Shown here in pieces: positions 7,475-16,379 of a stretch of 32,015 nucleotides of DNA. Numbering within the stretch: the first letter of the stretch is position 1; every line of letters starts with the position of its first letter. The notes under the pieces are model-generated. The model had not been told where the DNA came from and did not search any database. It saw nothing but the letters and a program-made list of their open reading frames with translations. A program made the translations under genes and the position numbers. The stretch is from an uncultured Pelagibacteraceae bacterium. Its GTDB lineage: Bacteria; Pseudomonadota; Alphaproteobacteria; Pelagibacterales; Pelagibacteraceae. The stretch is taken from NCBI GenBank assembly GCA_902591695.1, contig CACJBQ010000008.1, forward strand, positions 1 to 32,015, read 5' to 3'.

Positions 7475-7933
7475 ATGTTTTTATCAACATACGAAAACAA
7501 ATTAGACAAAAAAGGGAGAGTATCTGTGCCTGCTAGTTTTAGGTCACATTTATCGAACTTAGGTTACAATGGTGTTATTTGTTATCCATCATTTAATAAC
7601 TCATCTATAGAAGCATGCTCCCAAGATAGAATTGAAAAAATTTCTTCAGCAATTGACTCTTTAAATCCCTTTGAGGAAAAAAGAGATTACTTTGCAACAT
7701 CAATATTAGCAGAAAGTATAAATTTACAATTTGATAGTGAGGGCAGAATTTCACTTTCATCAAAACTATTAAAACATGCAAAAATAAAAAATAGCATGTT
7801 GTTTGTTGGTCAAGGCCAAACATTTCAAATATGGGAACCAACAGCATTTGAAAAATTTAAGATAACAGCGAAAAAAAAAGCAAATATTAATCGTGGTAAT
7901 CTTAAATGGGAGCTTCAACATAACAAACAATAG
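7475..7933 (+). CDS. mraZ: Transcriptional regulator MraZ
   Basis: 152-aa dcw-operon repressor built of two SpoVT/AbrB-like DNA-binding repeats: FLSTYENKLDKKGRVSVPAS near residues 2-21 and INLQFDSEGRISLSSKLL near 85-102. It forms ring-shaped oligomers that contact successive TGGGN boxes in the major groove; the boxes lie 20-55 nt upstream of the gene. The start is ATG 7475, with AAAGGAA at 7458-7464 as ribosome binding site. An ATG at 7468 is in another frame that soon stops. Its stop TAG (7931-7933) overlaps the AGGGGAT ribosome binding site of ftsZ. Confidence 0.96.
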   Translation: MFLSTYENKLDKKGRVSVPASFRSHLSNLGYNGVICYPSFNNSSIEACSQDRIEKISSAIDSLNPFEEKRDYFATSILAESINLQFDSEGRISLSSKLLKHAKIKNSMLFVGQGQTFQIWEPTAFEKFKITAKKKANINRGNLKWELQHNKQ

Positions 7934-7943
7934 GGGATAAAAG

Positions 7944-9425
7944 ATGACAATTAACTTTAAAGCACCAGAGATAAAAGAGCTACAGCCGCGACTACTAGTT
8001 TTAGGAGTTGGTGGAGCTGGCGGAAATGCAATTAACGAAATGATAGAAAATAATCTACAAGGAGTAGAATTTATTGCAGTAAATACTGATGCTCAAGATT
8101 TGAAGCTTAGTAAAGCAAAAACAAGAATTCAAATTGGTTTAAATTTAACAAAAGGTTTAGGGGCCGGTGCAAAACTTGACATAGGACAAGCAGCTGCTGA
8201 TGAATCTTTAAATGAAATTGTAAACACACTTCAAGGTGCAAATATGGTTTTTATTGCAGCCGGTATGGGTGGTGGAACGGGTACTGGTGCTGCCCATGTC
8301 ATTGCAAGAGCCGCTAAAGAATTAAATATATTAACTGTAGGTGTTGTGACTCTTCCATTTTTATATGAAGGTCCCTCTAGAATGAGAAGAGCACAACAAG
8401 GTTTGGAAGAATTAAGAAAACATGTTGATACAATAATTGTTATTCCTAACCAAAATTTATTTAAAATTGCCAACGAGCAAACAACATTTGAAGAATCATT
8501 TAACCTTTCAAATAATGTTTTGATGCATGGTGTTCAAAGTATAACTGATTTGATGGTAAGACCTGGATTAATTAATCTCGATTTTGCTGATGTTGAAACT
8601 GTTATGGCAGCGATGGGAAAAGCTATGATGGGAACAGGTGAAGCTGAGGGAGAAGGTAGAGCTCTCAAAGCAGCAGAGATGGCAATTAGCAATCCATTAA
8701 TAGATGATTACACTTTAAAAGGCGCAAAAGGATTATTAGTAAATATCACTGGCGGCAAAGATCTTAAACTTTTTGAAGTTGATGAGGCTGTTAATAAAGT
8801 AAGAGCCGAAGTTGATCCTGAAGCAGAGTTAATTATCGGCGCAATTACTGATACAGAACTTGATGGAAAAATGAGAGTATCAATTGTTGCTACATCTTTA
8901 GATGGGCAACAGCCAGAATCAAAATCTGTTGTAAATATGGTTCATAGAATTCAAAACCGTAATCCGGGTTACTCTGATTTTTCAAACATGGGATCATCTC
9001 AATCTTTTAATTTTTCAAATACTACAACATCAAATCCAATTACACATGGTGCGAATGCTTTAAAACTTGAAAATGAGATAATCCAAGAACAACAAACTGA
9101 GAGTTCTCAAAATCAGATGATGAGTGAAGAAGTTGTCCAAAATACCAACATGGAAAGCGAGAGTATAGTTCAGGATAGTTCAGTTAATGAAATGGAGAAA
9201 TCTTTTGCTCAAGAAGCTATGGAAACTAACCATGAAGATCATCAAGATATTAACAACGAAGAAGAAACCTCTAATGATTTAAAAGAATTTGGAGTTGACT
9301 CAGATGCACCAGATTTATTTAGTTCAGAATCTGATAATTCAAGCCCTGAAGATTTATTGACTTCAGATGAAGAGAAAGAAGATGATCTTGAGATACCAGC
9401 ATTCTTAAGAAGACAAAAAAATTAA
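7944..9425 (+). CDS. ftsZ: Cell division GTPase FtsZ
   Basis: 493-aa tubulin homologue that polymerises into the Z ring. It has [10 protein letters not shown] at 21-30, the tubulin signature GGGTGTG at 109-115 and the synergy (T7) loop NLDFADV at 211-217. The conserved globular domain ends near residue 325. A long acidic, Gln/Asn/Ser-rich linker of about 150 residues follows, as in alphaproteobacteria, and then the conserved C-terminal peptide [14 protein letters not shown] that binds membrane tethers. Its position is unusual: it lies between mraZ and rsmH, 10 nt after mraZ, and not between ftsA and lpxC. The AGGGGAT Shine-Dalgarno overlapping the mraZ stop suggests translational coupling. 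MraZ should control FtsZ supply directly through the shared operator. Confidence 0.98.
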   Translation: MTINFKAPEIKELQPRLLVLGVGGAGGNAINEMIENNLQGVEFIAVNTDAQDLKLSKAKTRIQIGLNLTKGLGAGAKLDIGQAAADESLNEIVNTLQGANMVFIAAGMGGGTGTGAAHVIARAAKELNILTVGVVTLPFLYEGPSRMRRAQQGLEELRKHVDTIIVIPNQNLFKIANEQTTFEESFNLSNNVLMHGVQSITDLMVRPGLINLDFADVETVMAAMGKAMMGTGEAEGEGRALKAAEMAISNPLIDDYTLKGAKGLLVNITGGKDLKLFEVDEAVNKVRAEVDPEAELIIGAITDTELDGKMRVSIVATSLDGQQPESKSVVNMVHRIQNRNPGYSDFSNMGSSQSFNFSNTTTSNPITHGANALKLENEIIQEQQTESSQNQMMSEEVVQNTNMESESIVQDSSVNEMEKSFAQEAMETNHEDHQDINNEEETSNDLKEFGVDSDAPDLFSSESDNSSPEDLLTSDEEKEDDLEIPAFLRRQKN

Positions 9426-9443
9426 TGGTCTTCCAAGAGATAA

Positions 9444-10454
9444 ATGGACGCCACCATAGTACCGAAAATGCAAAAGCATTATCCGGTGCTGCTAAAAGAA
9501 ATTATTAGCGTTATTTCCCCTCAACATGGTGGCACATTTATCGATTGTACCTTCGGTCAAGGCGGTTATTCAAAAAAAATTTTAGATTTTGAAAATACAA
9601 ATGTAATAGCTCTTGATAGAGATAAAGAGAGTGAAAAAATTGCTACTCAAATAAAAGAAAAATTTGAAGATAGATTTATTTTTAAAAATATTAAATTTAG
9701 TCAATTAAATAATTTAAAGCTTAAAAACGAAAATATAAGAGGAGTAATTTTTGATCTTGGTTATTCCTATACTCAAATTAAAGATCCACAAAAAGGATTA
9801 TCCTTCGATGCTGATGGTCAATTAAATATGCAGTTAGGATTAAATAGTTACTCAGCAGATGATGCAATTAATAAACTTGATGAAAAGGAATTAGAAAAAA
9901 TTTTCAAATTTTTTGGTGATGAAAAAGAAGCAAAATATATTTCAAGAAATATTATAAAAGAGAGATCTAAAAGTAAAATTAATACTAAATCATTAGTAGA
10001 AATTATTGATAAATCAAAAAAAAGGAAAAATTTTAAAGTTCATAATGCAACCAAGGCATTTCAGGCTCTTAGAATATTTGTAAATAAAGAAATAAGTGAA
10101 TTAATTTATGGGCTTATTAATGCTGCTAAAGTATTAAAAAAAGGAGGGATTTTAGGGGTTGTTACATTTCATTCGTTAGAGGATAAAATAGTAAAATATT
10201 TTTTTAAAAGTCTCTCTGAAAATAAAAGTATTTCACGATATAGTCCTGTTGTAAAACAAGCAGATACATTATTTAACTTAATACAAAAAAAACCAATAAC
10301 TCCCTCGGATGAAGAGATAACTGAAAATCCACCATCAAGATCTGCTAAATTTAGATATGTAATAAAAAAAACTGATTTTTATAATTTTGATACAGATATA
10401 GAGGAGCAGTTTAAAAATTATATTGAAATTGAAAATTATGGAGACAAATTATGA
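9444..10454 (+). CDS. rsmH: 16S rRNA (cytosine-1402-N4)-methyltransferase RsmH
   Basis: 336 aa, close to the usual 310-350 (formerly mraW). The opening [19 protein letters not shown] leads to the SAM loop [17 protein letters not shown] at about 31-47. [20 protein letters not shown] lies near 105 and [17 protein letters not shown] near 195. [16 protein letters not shown] lies near 240 and the C-terminal [15 protein letters not shown] near 295. It makes the N4-methyl of m4Cm1402 in the ribosomal P site. The start ATG 9444 follows an AAGAGAT ribosome binding site. Its final codons overlap the ftsL start by 4 nt (ATGA). Confidence 0.96.
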   Translation: MDATIVPKMQKHYPVLLKEIISVISPQHGGTFIDCTFGQGGYSKKILDFENTNVIALDRDKESEKIATQIKEKFEDRFIFKNIKFSQLNNLKLKNENIRGVIFDLGYSYTQIKDPQKGLSFDADGQLNMQLGLNSYSADDAINKLDEKELEKIFKFFGDEKEAKYISRNIIKERSKSKINTKSLVEIIDKSKKRKNFKVHNATKAFQALRIFVNKEISELIYGLINAAKVLKKGGILGVVTFHSLEDKIVKYFFKSLSENKSISRYSPVVKQADTLFNLIQKKPITPSDEEITENPPSRSAKFRYVIKKTDFYNFDTDIEEQFKNYIEIENYGDKL

Positions 10455-10756
10455 AAAAATTTGTTCTAACAGCTGTAATTTTTTTTTTAGTCTTATCAAC
10501 TGCAATAATAAAAAATACCACCAAAGAGATTGAAGATGAAATCTTTACAATAAATGAAAATTTAAGAGTTTTAAAATCTGAATTTGAAAATGTATCCTTA
10601 GAGTATGATTACTTAAGTTCTGCAGAAAGATTACTTGAATATCAATCACAGTATTTTGAGAATGAATTAATTCAAAAAAGTATAAACGATATAAAAATCT
10701 ACAATATTTCAGATGATATAAATAAGATCCAAAATTTTAAAATTATTAAAGAGTAA
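10451..10756 (+). CDS. ftsL: Cell division protein FtsL
   Basis: 101-aa bitopic membrane protein. A short cytoplasmic start is followed by one membrane segment at about 4-20 ([17 protein letters not shown]). A periplasmic helix with heptad-like spacing follows ([20 protein letters not shown]), which can form a coiled coil. Identification rests on size, topology and position between rsmH and ftsI, since FtsL sequences diverge quickly. In the divisome FtsL pairs with FtsB and binds FtsQ and the FtsW-FtsI synthase. The start overlaps the rsmH stop (ATGA) and the stop overlaps the ftsI start (TAATG). Confidence 0.85.
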   Translation: MKKFVLTAVIFFLVLSTAIIKNTTKEIEDEIFTINENLRVLKSEFENVSLEYDYLSSAERLLEYQSQYFENELIQKSINDIKIYNISDDINKIQNFKIIKE

Positions 10757-12447
10757 TGGCTGATAATAAATCTAAATTAATTATAGAAGACTATAAAAGC
10801 GATTTCATATTTAAGAAAAAAAAAAGTGGATTGAATATTCAATTTAATCGTGTAGCTTTTATTTTCTTTGTTTTTTTTATTATATATTTAATTTTCACAA
10901 TACACCTAGTTCACTTAGGTTCACGAAAGAGTAAATTAGAAAAAATAAATAATTTTCCTATATCTAAAAATCAGCTTTATAGAGCAGACATCATAGATAT
11001 TAATGGAAATTATTTAGCTAAGACAGTTAAATCGATTGATATTGGTTTAAAAACTTCTGATATAATAAATGAAAAAAAATTACTTCTAAGTTTAAATATT
11101 ATTTTTCCTGATAAAAATTTTGATGAAATTAAAAAAAAAATAAAAACCAAGAAATTTTTTTATTTAGAGAAGAAAATTTCAGAGGAAAATTATGAAAAAA
11201 TAATGAAATTAGGGGACAAATCTTTGGTTCCAGAAGAAAGAGTTTTAAGAATGTATCCACAAAAAAATCTTTTTAGTCATGTTTTGGGTCAGATAGATGA
11301 TGATAATAATGGTATTTCTGGATTGGAAAAATCGTTAAATGAGGAACTTATAAAATCTAAAGAGTCAATAAAACTTACCTTAGATAAAGATATTCAATTT
11401 TTAATTAGAAAAGAATTAATTAAATATCAGGAAATTTTTAAAAGCAAAGGTAGTGCAGCTATTTTAATGGATGTTAATAATGGCAATATTTTATCATTAG
11501 TTTCTTTGCCAGATTTTAATCCAAATGAAAGACAAAATATTACAGATGTAAATTATATTAACAGGGTAACTAAAGGGACATATGAACTTGGATCTGTATT
11601 TAAAGCATTTACTTTTGCTAGTGCTCTAAATGAAAAGGTAATTAAACCAGAGACTGAATTTTTAGATTTACCCAAATCAATAAAATGTGACAAATACAGA
11701 ATAGGGGAATACGACAATGAAATACCATCAGATTTAACCGCAGAGCAAATTTTAGTCAGATCTGGAAATATAGGGTCAGTAAAAATTGCCCAAAAAGTTG
11801 GCTCAGAGAAATTTAAATTATTTTTAGAAAAAGTTGGCGTGTTAAGTGATATTGATTTTGATATTGAAGAAGTAGCTCCTCAAAAAAATTATGATTTTGG
11901 AAAATGCAGATTGGCTACAGCTTCTTTTGGACATGGAATAGCAACTACAATTCTTCAATTAGCAAAAGGCTATTCTGTTTTATCAAATGGCGGGTATGAA
12001 ATTAAGCCAACATTAATTTATAAAGAAAATAATTTTAATAAAAAAAATATAAGAATATTAAATAGAGGTACTTCAGAACAAGTTGTTAGTGCTTTAAGAA
12101 AAATTGTAAATACAGAGGAAGGCACAGCTAAATTTGCAGATGTTCAAAATTACGAAATTGGTGGAAAAACAGGAACTGCTGATCAACCTGAGGGAGGAAC
12201 ATATTCTGAGGCAAAAATAAATACTTTTGCCTCCATTTTTCCTACATCAAATCCACAATTTGTTTTTGTTGTAATGCTAGATACTCCAAAGAAATCTAAA
12301 GATTATTATTATAAGTATAGACATCGAAAAGGAGGGTGGAAGGGCACACTTTATAATACTGCTGGCTGGACCTCAGTAGAGGTAGCTGGAAAAGTCATTG
12401 ATAAAATTGGGCCTATTTTAGCCACAAAATATATAGAGGTTAATTAA
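10756..12447 (+). CDS. ftsI: Septal peptidoglycan transpeptidase FtsI (PBP3)
   Basis: 563-aa class B penicillin-binding protein that crosslinks septal peptidoglycan with FtsW as glycosyltransferase partner. One N-terminal membrane anchor lies at about 33-52. The pedestal domain contains RMYPQKNLFSHVLGQ near 165. The transpeptidase motifs are complete: the active serine in S280-V-F-K283, SGN at 336-338 and KTG at 471-473 (GGKTGTADQ). Length is within the usual 550-600 range. The start codon shares one base with the ftsL stop, and only 2 nt separate it from murEF. Confidence 0.97.
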   Translation: MADNKSKLIIEDYKSDFIFKKKKSGLNIQFNRVAFIFFVFFIIYLIFTIHLVHLGSRKSKLEKINNFPISKNQLYRADIIDINGNYLAKTVKSIDIGLKTSDIINEKKLLLSLNIIFPDKNFDEIKKKIKTKKFFYLEKKISEENYEKIMKLGDKSLVPEERVLRMYPQKNLFSHVLGQIDDDNNGISGLEKSLNEELIKSKESIKLTLDKDIQFLIRKELIKYQEIFKSKGSAAILMDVNNGNILSLVSLPDFNPNERQNITDVNYINRVTKGTYELGSVFKAFTFASALNEKVIKPETEFLDLPKSIKCDKYRIGEYDNEIPSDLTAEQILVRSGNIGSVKIAQKVGSEKFKLFLEKVGVLSDIDFDIEEVAPQKNYDFGKCRLATASFGHGIATTILQLAKGYSVLSNGGYEIKPTLIYKENNFNKKNIRILNRGTSEQVVSALRKIVNTEEGTAKFADVQNYEIGGKTGTADQPEGGTYSEAKINTFASIFPTSNPQFVFVVMLDTPKKSKDYYYKYRHRKGGWKGTLYNTAGWTSVEVAGKVIDKIGPILATKYIEVN

Positions 12448-12449
12448 TT

Positions 12450-15293
12450 ATGCTTCTGGGAAACTACTTTCATAACATAAATAAAAATTACAAAAATGTT
12501 TCTTTTTCAGGAATTTCATTTGACACGAAGAGTGTTAAAAAAAATAATATTTTCTTTGCAATCAAAGGAAATAGTATTGATGGTAATAAATTTATTCCTA
12601 AAGCAATTAAAAAAGGATCTAAAATTATTGTTACTGAAAAAAAAGTAAATCAATTCCAAAATGGAATTTTGTATATTCATACAAATAATGTAAGAAAATT
12701 ATTAGCTGAAACTGCATTTAAAATTTATAATAAAAAACCAAAAAATTTAATTGCAGTTACTGGTACAAATGGAAAATCATCAGTTGCAGATTTTTATTAT
12801 CAAATATTAAAATTAAATAATAAAAAAGTTGCTTCAATTGGCACATTAGGTGTTAAATCAAAAAGTATTAATTTGAATTTATCTAATACCACAATAGATC
12901 CAATCAAGTTGGCTAAAATATTAAGTAATTTAAAAAATCAAAAAATAGAAAATGTAATTATGGAAGCCTCAAGCCATGGTTTAAAGCAAAATAGATTAGA
13001 TGGTTTAAAGTTTAATTCAGGTATATTTACTAATCTATCCCAGGATCATCTTGATTATCATAAAAATATAAAAAACTATTTAAATGCAAAACTTTATTTA
13101 TTTGAAAACCTAATCTCAAAAAGAGGAAATATAATTACTGATCAATTAATACCTGAGTTTAAAAACATAAAAAAAATTGCAATTAATAAAAAATTAAAAT
13201 TGTATGCACTTAATGATGAGAAAAACAATCTAAAGCTTTTATCTCATAATTTTAAAGGAGAGGGTCAATTTCTTAGAATTAAATCAAATAGTTTGATAAG
13301 GGATTTAAATTTAAATTTAATTGGAAAAATACAATTAAAAAATGTTTTGATGGCAATAATTGCAGCAAAATCTAGCGGTATTAGTTTAGATAAAATTTTA
13401 AATACAATTCCAAAATTAAAACCAGTTGCGGGAAGGTTTGAAAAAATTGGTAAAATTAAAAATCAATCAAAAGTAATTCTTGATTATGCTCATACGCCTG
13501 ATGCTTTAAAAACTTGTCTCTTAAATCTTAGAGAACAATTTCCTAATAAAGCAATCACAGTGCTATTCGGTTGTGGTGGAAATAGAGATCAAAATAAAAG
13601 ATCAAAAATGGGTAAAATAGCTAGTGATTTTTCAGACAGTATAATTCTTACAAATGATAACCCTAGATTTGAAAATCCTCAAAAAATACGAGGAGATATA
13701 AAAAAAGGTATTAAAAAAAAAAGAATTACTGAAATTGCTAATAGAGCAATAGCAATAAAACAAGCTATTCATAATTTGAATTCAGGTGATATTCTGTTAG
13801 TTGCTGGAAAAGGTCATGAGAAAACACAAGTTATTGGAAATAAGAAAATTTTCTTTTCTGATAGAAAAATAATTTTAAATACTATTAAGAATAAAAATAA
13901 TAATTTATCAAATAATTTAAAATTAAATGTGGTTAAAGAGGCAGTTAAAATTAAAAAATTATCTCCCTACACATCTTTAAAAACGGCAAGAATTAATTCT
14001 CAAGAAGTTACTAAAAACGATATTTTTTTTGCTATTAGAGGAAAAAAAAATGATGGTAATAAATATGTTGCTCAATCATTCAAGAGAAAAGCATCGTTAG
14101 CTGTAGTAAATAAAATCCAAAATAACTTAAATAAAAATCACCAGATTAAAGTAAAAAATACTTTAAAATTCCTAACAGATATTTCGAAAACTTTTAGAAA
14201 AAGTATTGATACAAATATTATAGCGATCACAGGTAGTTGTGGTAAAACTACACTTAAAGAATTGCTGGGCAATGTATTGAGTAAAATTTCAAAAGTAAGT
14301 ATTTCTCCAAAATCTTATAACAATAAATTTGGAGTTCCTTTGAGTCTTTTTAATTTAAAACAAAATGATGAATTTGGAATTTTAGAAGTTGGAATGGATA
14401 AAAAAGGTGAAATTGATTATTTATCAAAAATAATTGAACCAGATGTTGGAGTAATAACAAATATAAATTATGCACATGCTAAAAATTTTAAAAATATAAA
14501 ACAGATTGCTTTAGCAAAATCTGAAATTATTAACAATATTAAACCTTATGGTTATATTGTATTGAATGCAGATGATAATTTTTTTCAATTGCATAAAAAA
14601 ATTGCTAAAGAAAATAAAATTAAAGTAGTTTCTTTTGGTATTAAAAGTCAGAAAGCAGATATTAAATTAATTAATATAAAGCACTTTGGAAAAAAATTTA
14701 GAATTAATGTTAGATTAAATAATAAAAAAAAGTATTTCACAATATCAAACGATTTTCAAAACAATATATATAATACACTTTCTGCTCTAGCAGTTATTAG
14801 TATTTATAAAAATATATTTAAACTTAATGAAAATATTTTTCTCAATTTTAAAATTCCAGGAGGTAGGGGAGACCATTCTGTAGTAAAAATTAATAATAAA
14901 AAAATTAATTTAATTGATCAAAGTTATAATTCAAATCCTTTATCATTAAAATCATCAATAAAAAATTTTGATAAAATAAACTCAAAAAAATCAAATAAAT
15001 ATTTACTAATTGGTGACATGTTAGAGCTCGGTAGTCATTCTAAAAAACTTCATAAATCTATTGCTCCAATAATTAATCAAACCAAGATAGATAAGGTATT
15101 TGTGAAGGGTAAAATGGCATCTATAATATTTGAAAGTATCTCAAAAGCTAAAAAAGGCCGGATTTTATTTAACAAATCTCAAATTATTGAATTGATCAGA
15201 AAAGATTTAAACAATAATGATTATTTAATGATTAAAGCCTCACTTGCGACAGGATTCAACGACATAGTAAAAGACCTGAAAGGATTAAATTAA
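12450..15293 (+). CDS. murEF: Fused MurE-MurF (UDP-MurNAc-tripeptide synthetase / D-Ala-D-Ala ligase)
   Basis: One uninterrupted 947-aa reading frame carrying two Mur ligases. Residues 1-480 are MurE: P-loop TGTNGKSS at 104-111, the lysine expected to be carbamylated at K214 (YLNAKLYLF), and DNPR at 403-406, the motif associated with meso-diaminopimelate specificity. Residues about 495-947 are MurF: an N-terminal FFAIRGKKNDGNKY-type uridine-binding domain, P-loop TGSCGKTT at 594-601, and DQSYNSNPLSLKSSI near 828. MurE adds meso-DAP to UDP-MurNAc-L-Ala-D-Glu and MurF then adds D-Ala-D-Ala, so consecutive steps are joined. The linker (about 481-494) is Asn/Lys-rich. No internal stop or obvious re-initiation site is seen at the junction. 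Confidence 0.96.
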   Translation: MLLGNYFHNINKNYKNVSFSGISFDTKSVKKNNIFFAIKGNSIDGNKFIPKAIKKGSKIIVTEKKVNQFQNGILYIHTNNVRKLLAETAFKIYNKKPKNLIAVTGTNGKSSVADFYYQILKLNNKKVASIGTLGVKSKSINLNLSNTTIDPIKLAKILSNLKNQKIENVIMEASSHGLKQNRLDGLKFNSGIFTNLSQDHLDYHKNIKNYLNAKLYLFENLISKRGNIITDQLIPEFKNIKKIAINKKLKLYALNDEKNNLKLLSHNFKGEGQFLRIKSNSLIRDLNLNLIGKIQLKNVLMAIIAAKSSGISLDKILNTIPKLKPVAGRFEKIGKIKNQSKVILDYAHTPDALKTCLLNLREQFPNKAITVLFGCGGNRDQNKRSKMGKIASDFSDSIILTNDNPRFENPQKIRGDIKKGIKKKRITEIANRAIAIKQAIHNLNSGDILLVAGKGHEKTQVIGNKKIFFSDRKIILNTIKNKNNNLSNNLKLNVVKEAVKIKKLSPYTSLKTARINSQEVTKNDIFFAIRGKKNDGNKYVAQSFKRKASLAVVNKIQNNLNKNHQIKVKNTLKFLTDISKTFRKSIDTNIIAITGSCGKTTLKELLGNVLSKISKVSISPKSYNNKFGVPLSLFNLKQNDEFGILEVGMDKKGEIDYLSKIIEPDVGVITNINYAHAKNFKNIKQIALAKSEIINNIKPYGYIVLNADDNFFQLHKKIAKENKIKVVSFGIKSQKADIKLINIKHFGKKFRINVRLNNKKKYFTISNDFQNNIYNTLSALAVISIYKNIFKLNENIFLNFKIPGGRGDHSVVKINNKKINLIDQSYNSNPLSLKSSIKNFDKINSKKSNKYLLIGDMLELGSHSKKLHKSIAPIINQTKIDKVFVKGKMASIIFESISKAKKGRILFNKSQIIELIRKDLNNNDYLMIKASLATGFNDIVKDLKGLN

Positions 15294-16379
15294 ATGCTTT
15301 ATCAATTTTTATTAAATTTTGTAGATACTTTTAGTTTTTTAAATGTATTTAAATATTTAACTTTTAGAACAGGTTTATCTTTTTTCACCTCATTGGTTAT
15401 TGTACTGATTATTGGAGGTCCTTTTATTCAATTTTTTTCAAAACAAAAAATTTTAAATCCAATCCGGAACGATGGACCTGAAGATCATATAATTAAAAAA
15501 ATTGGTACACCAACTATGGGAGGTTTAATAATTTTATTCGGATTGTTGGTATCAGTAATATTTTGGGCTGATTTGTCAAATATTAATATTTTATTTTGCA
15601 TCTACATAGCAATTACTTTTGGTTTATTGGGAGCATACGATGACTTTAAGAAGATTAAATATAGCAACTCATCAGGAATTTCTTCAAAGTTTAAAATAAC
15701 TTCACAAATAATATTAGCAATTATTGGTGTAAGTTTTTTTGTTTATTTAAATGATTATCAAGATTTAAATAATTTATATTTTCCATTCTTTAAAAATTTA
15801 ATCATAAACCTTGGATGGTTTTTTATACCATTTGCAATATTTGTGATCATTGGTTCATCTAATGCTGTTAATCTTACGGATGGATTAGATGGTCTAGCAA
15901 CAGTGCCTGTGATATTAGTTGCAGCATGTTTTGCTTTTATAAGTTATGTTACTGGAAACATTGTATTTTCAAATTATTTACAAATACCCTATATAGAAGG
16001 AACTGGTGAAGTATCAATTTTTTGTGGAGCAATTATTGGCTCTTGTTTAGGTTTTTTATGGTTTAATGCTCCACCTGCTAAAATTTTCATGGGTGACACT
16101 GGCTCATTGTCTCTTGGAGGATCTTTAGGTGCAGTAGGAATTATCACTAAGCATGAAATTGTTTTAGCTATTACTGGTGGTCTTTTTGTACTAGAGGCAG
16201 TTTCAGTAATGGTTCAGGTGATCTCGTTCAAACTCACTGGAAAAAGAATTTTTAGAATGGCGCCTATTCATCATCATTTTGAAAAAAAGGGATGGCCGGA
16301 GTCTACAGTTGTAATTAGGTTTTGGATTATTTCTATCATCCTGGCAATGATTGGTTTAGCTACCTTAAAATTAAGATAA
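15294..16379 (+). CDS. mraY: Phospho-MurNAc-pentapeptide transferase MraY
   Basis: 361-aa polytopic membrane enzyme that moves phospho-MurNAc-pentapeptide onto undecaprenyl phosphate, giving lipid I. Catalytic and Mg-binding elements are visible: GAYDDFKK with D116/D117, NLTDGLDG at 193-200, FMGDTGSLSLGG near 263-274 and MAPIHHHFEKKGWPE near 322. Length equals the E. coli enzyme (360). About ten hydrophobic segments are apparent. It starts immediately after the murEF stop and its stop overlaps the murD start (TAATG). Confidence 0.98.
   Translation: MLYQFLLNFVDTFSFLNVFKYLTFRTGLSFFTSLVIVLIIGGPFIQFFSKQKILNPIRNDGPEDHIIKKIGTPTMGGLIILFGLLVSVIFWADLSNINILFCIYIAITFGLLGAYDDFKKIKYSNSSGISSKFKITSQIILAIIGVSFFVYLNDYQDLNNLYFPFFKNLIINLGWFFIPFAIFVIIGSSNAVNLTDGLDGLATVPVILVAACFAFISYVTGNIVFSNYLQIPYIEGTGEVSIFCGAIIGSCLGFLWFNAPPAKIFMGDTGSLSLGGSLGAVGIITKHEIVLAITGGLFVLEAVSVMVQVISFKLTGKRIFRMAPIHHHFEKKGWPESTVVIRFWIISIILAMIGLATLKLR

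Noticed and set aside
13890-13945. Separate murF gene starting inside the murEF frame
   Set aside because: No stop codon interrupts the frame, and no ATG with a ribosome binding site is seen at the domain junction.
16322-16378. GTG start giving MurD a 19-residue extension
   Set aside because: The extension lies inside the mraY coding region. ATG 16379 forms the TAATG overlap used elsewhere in this operon and begins just before the MurD Rossmann motif.
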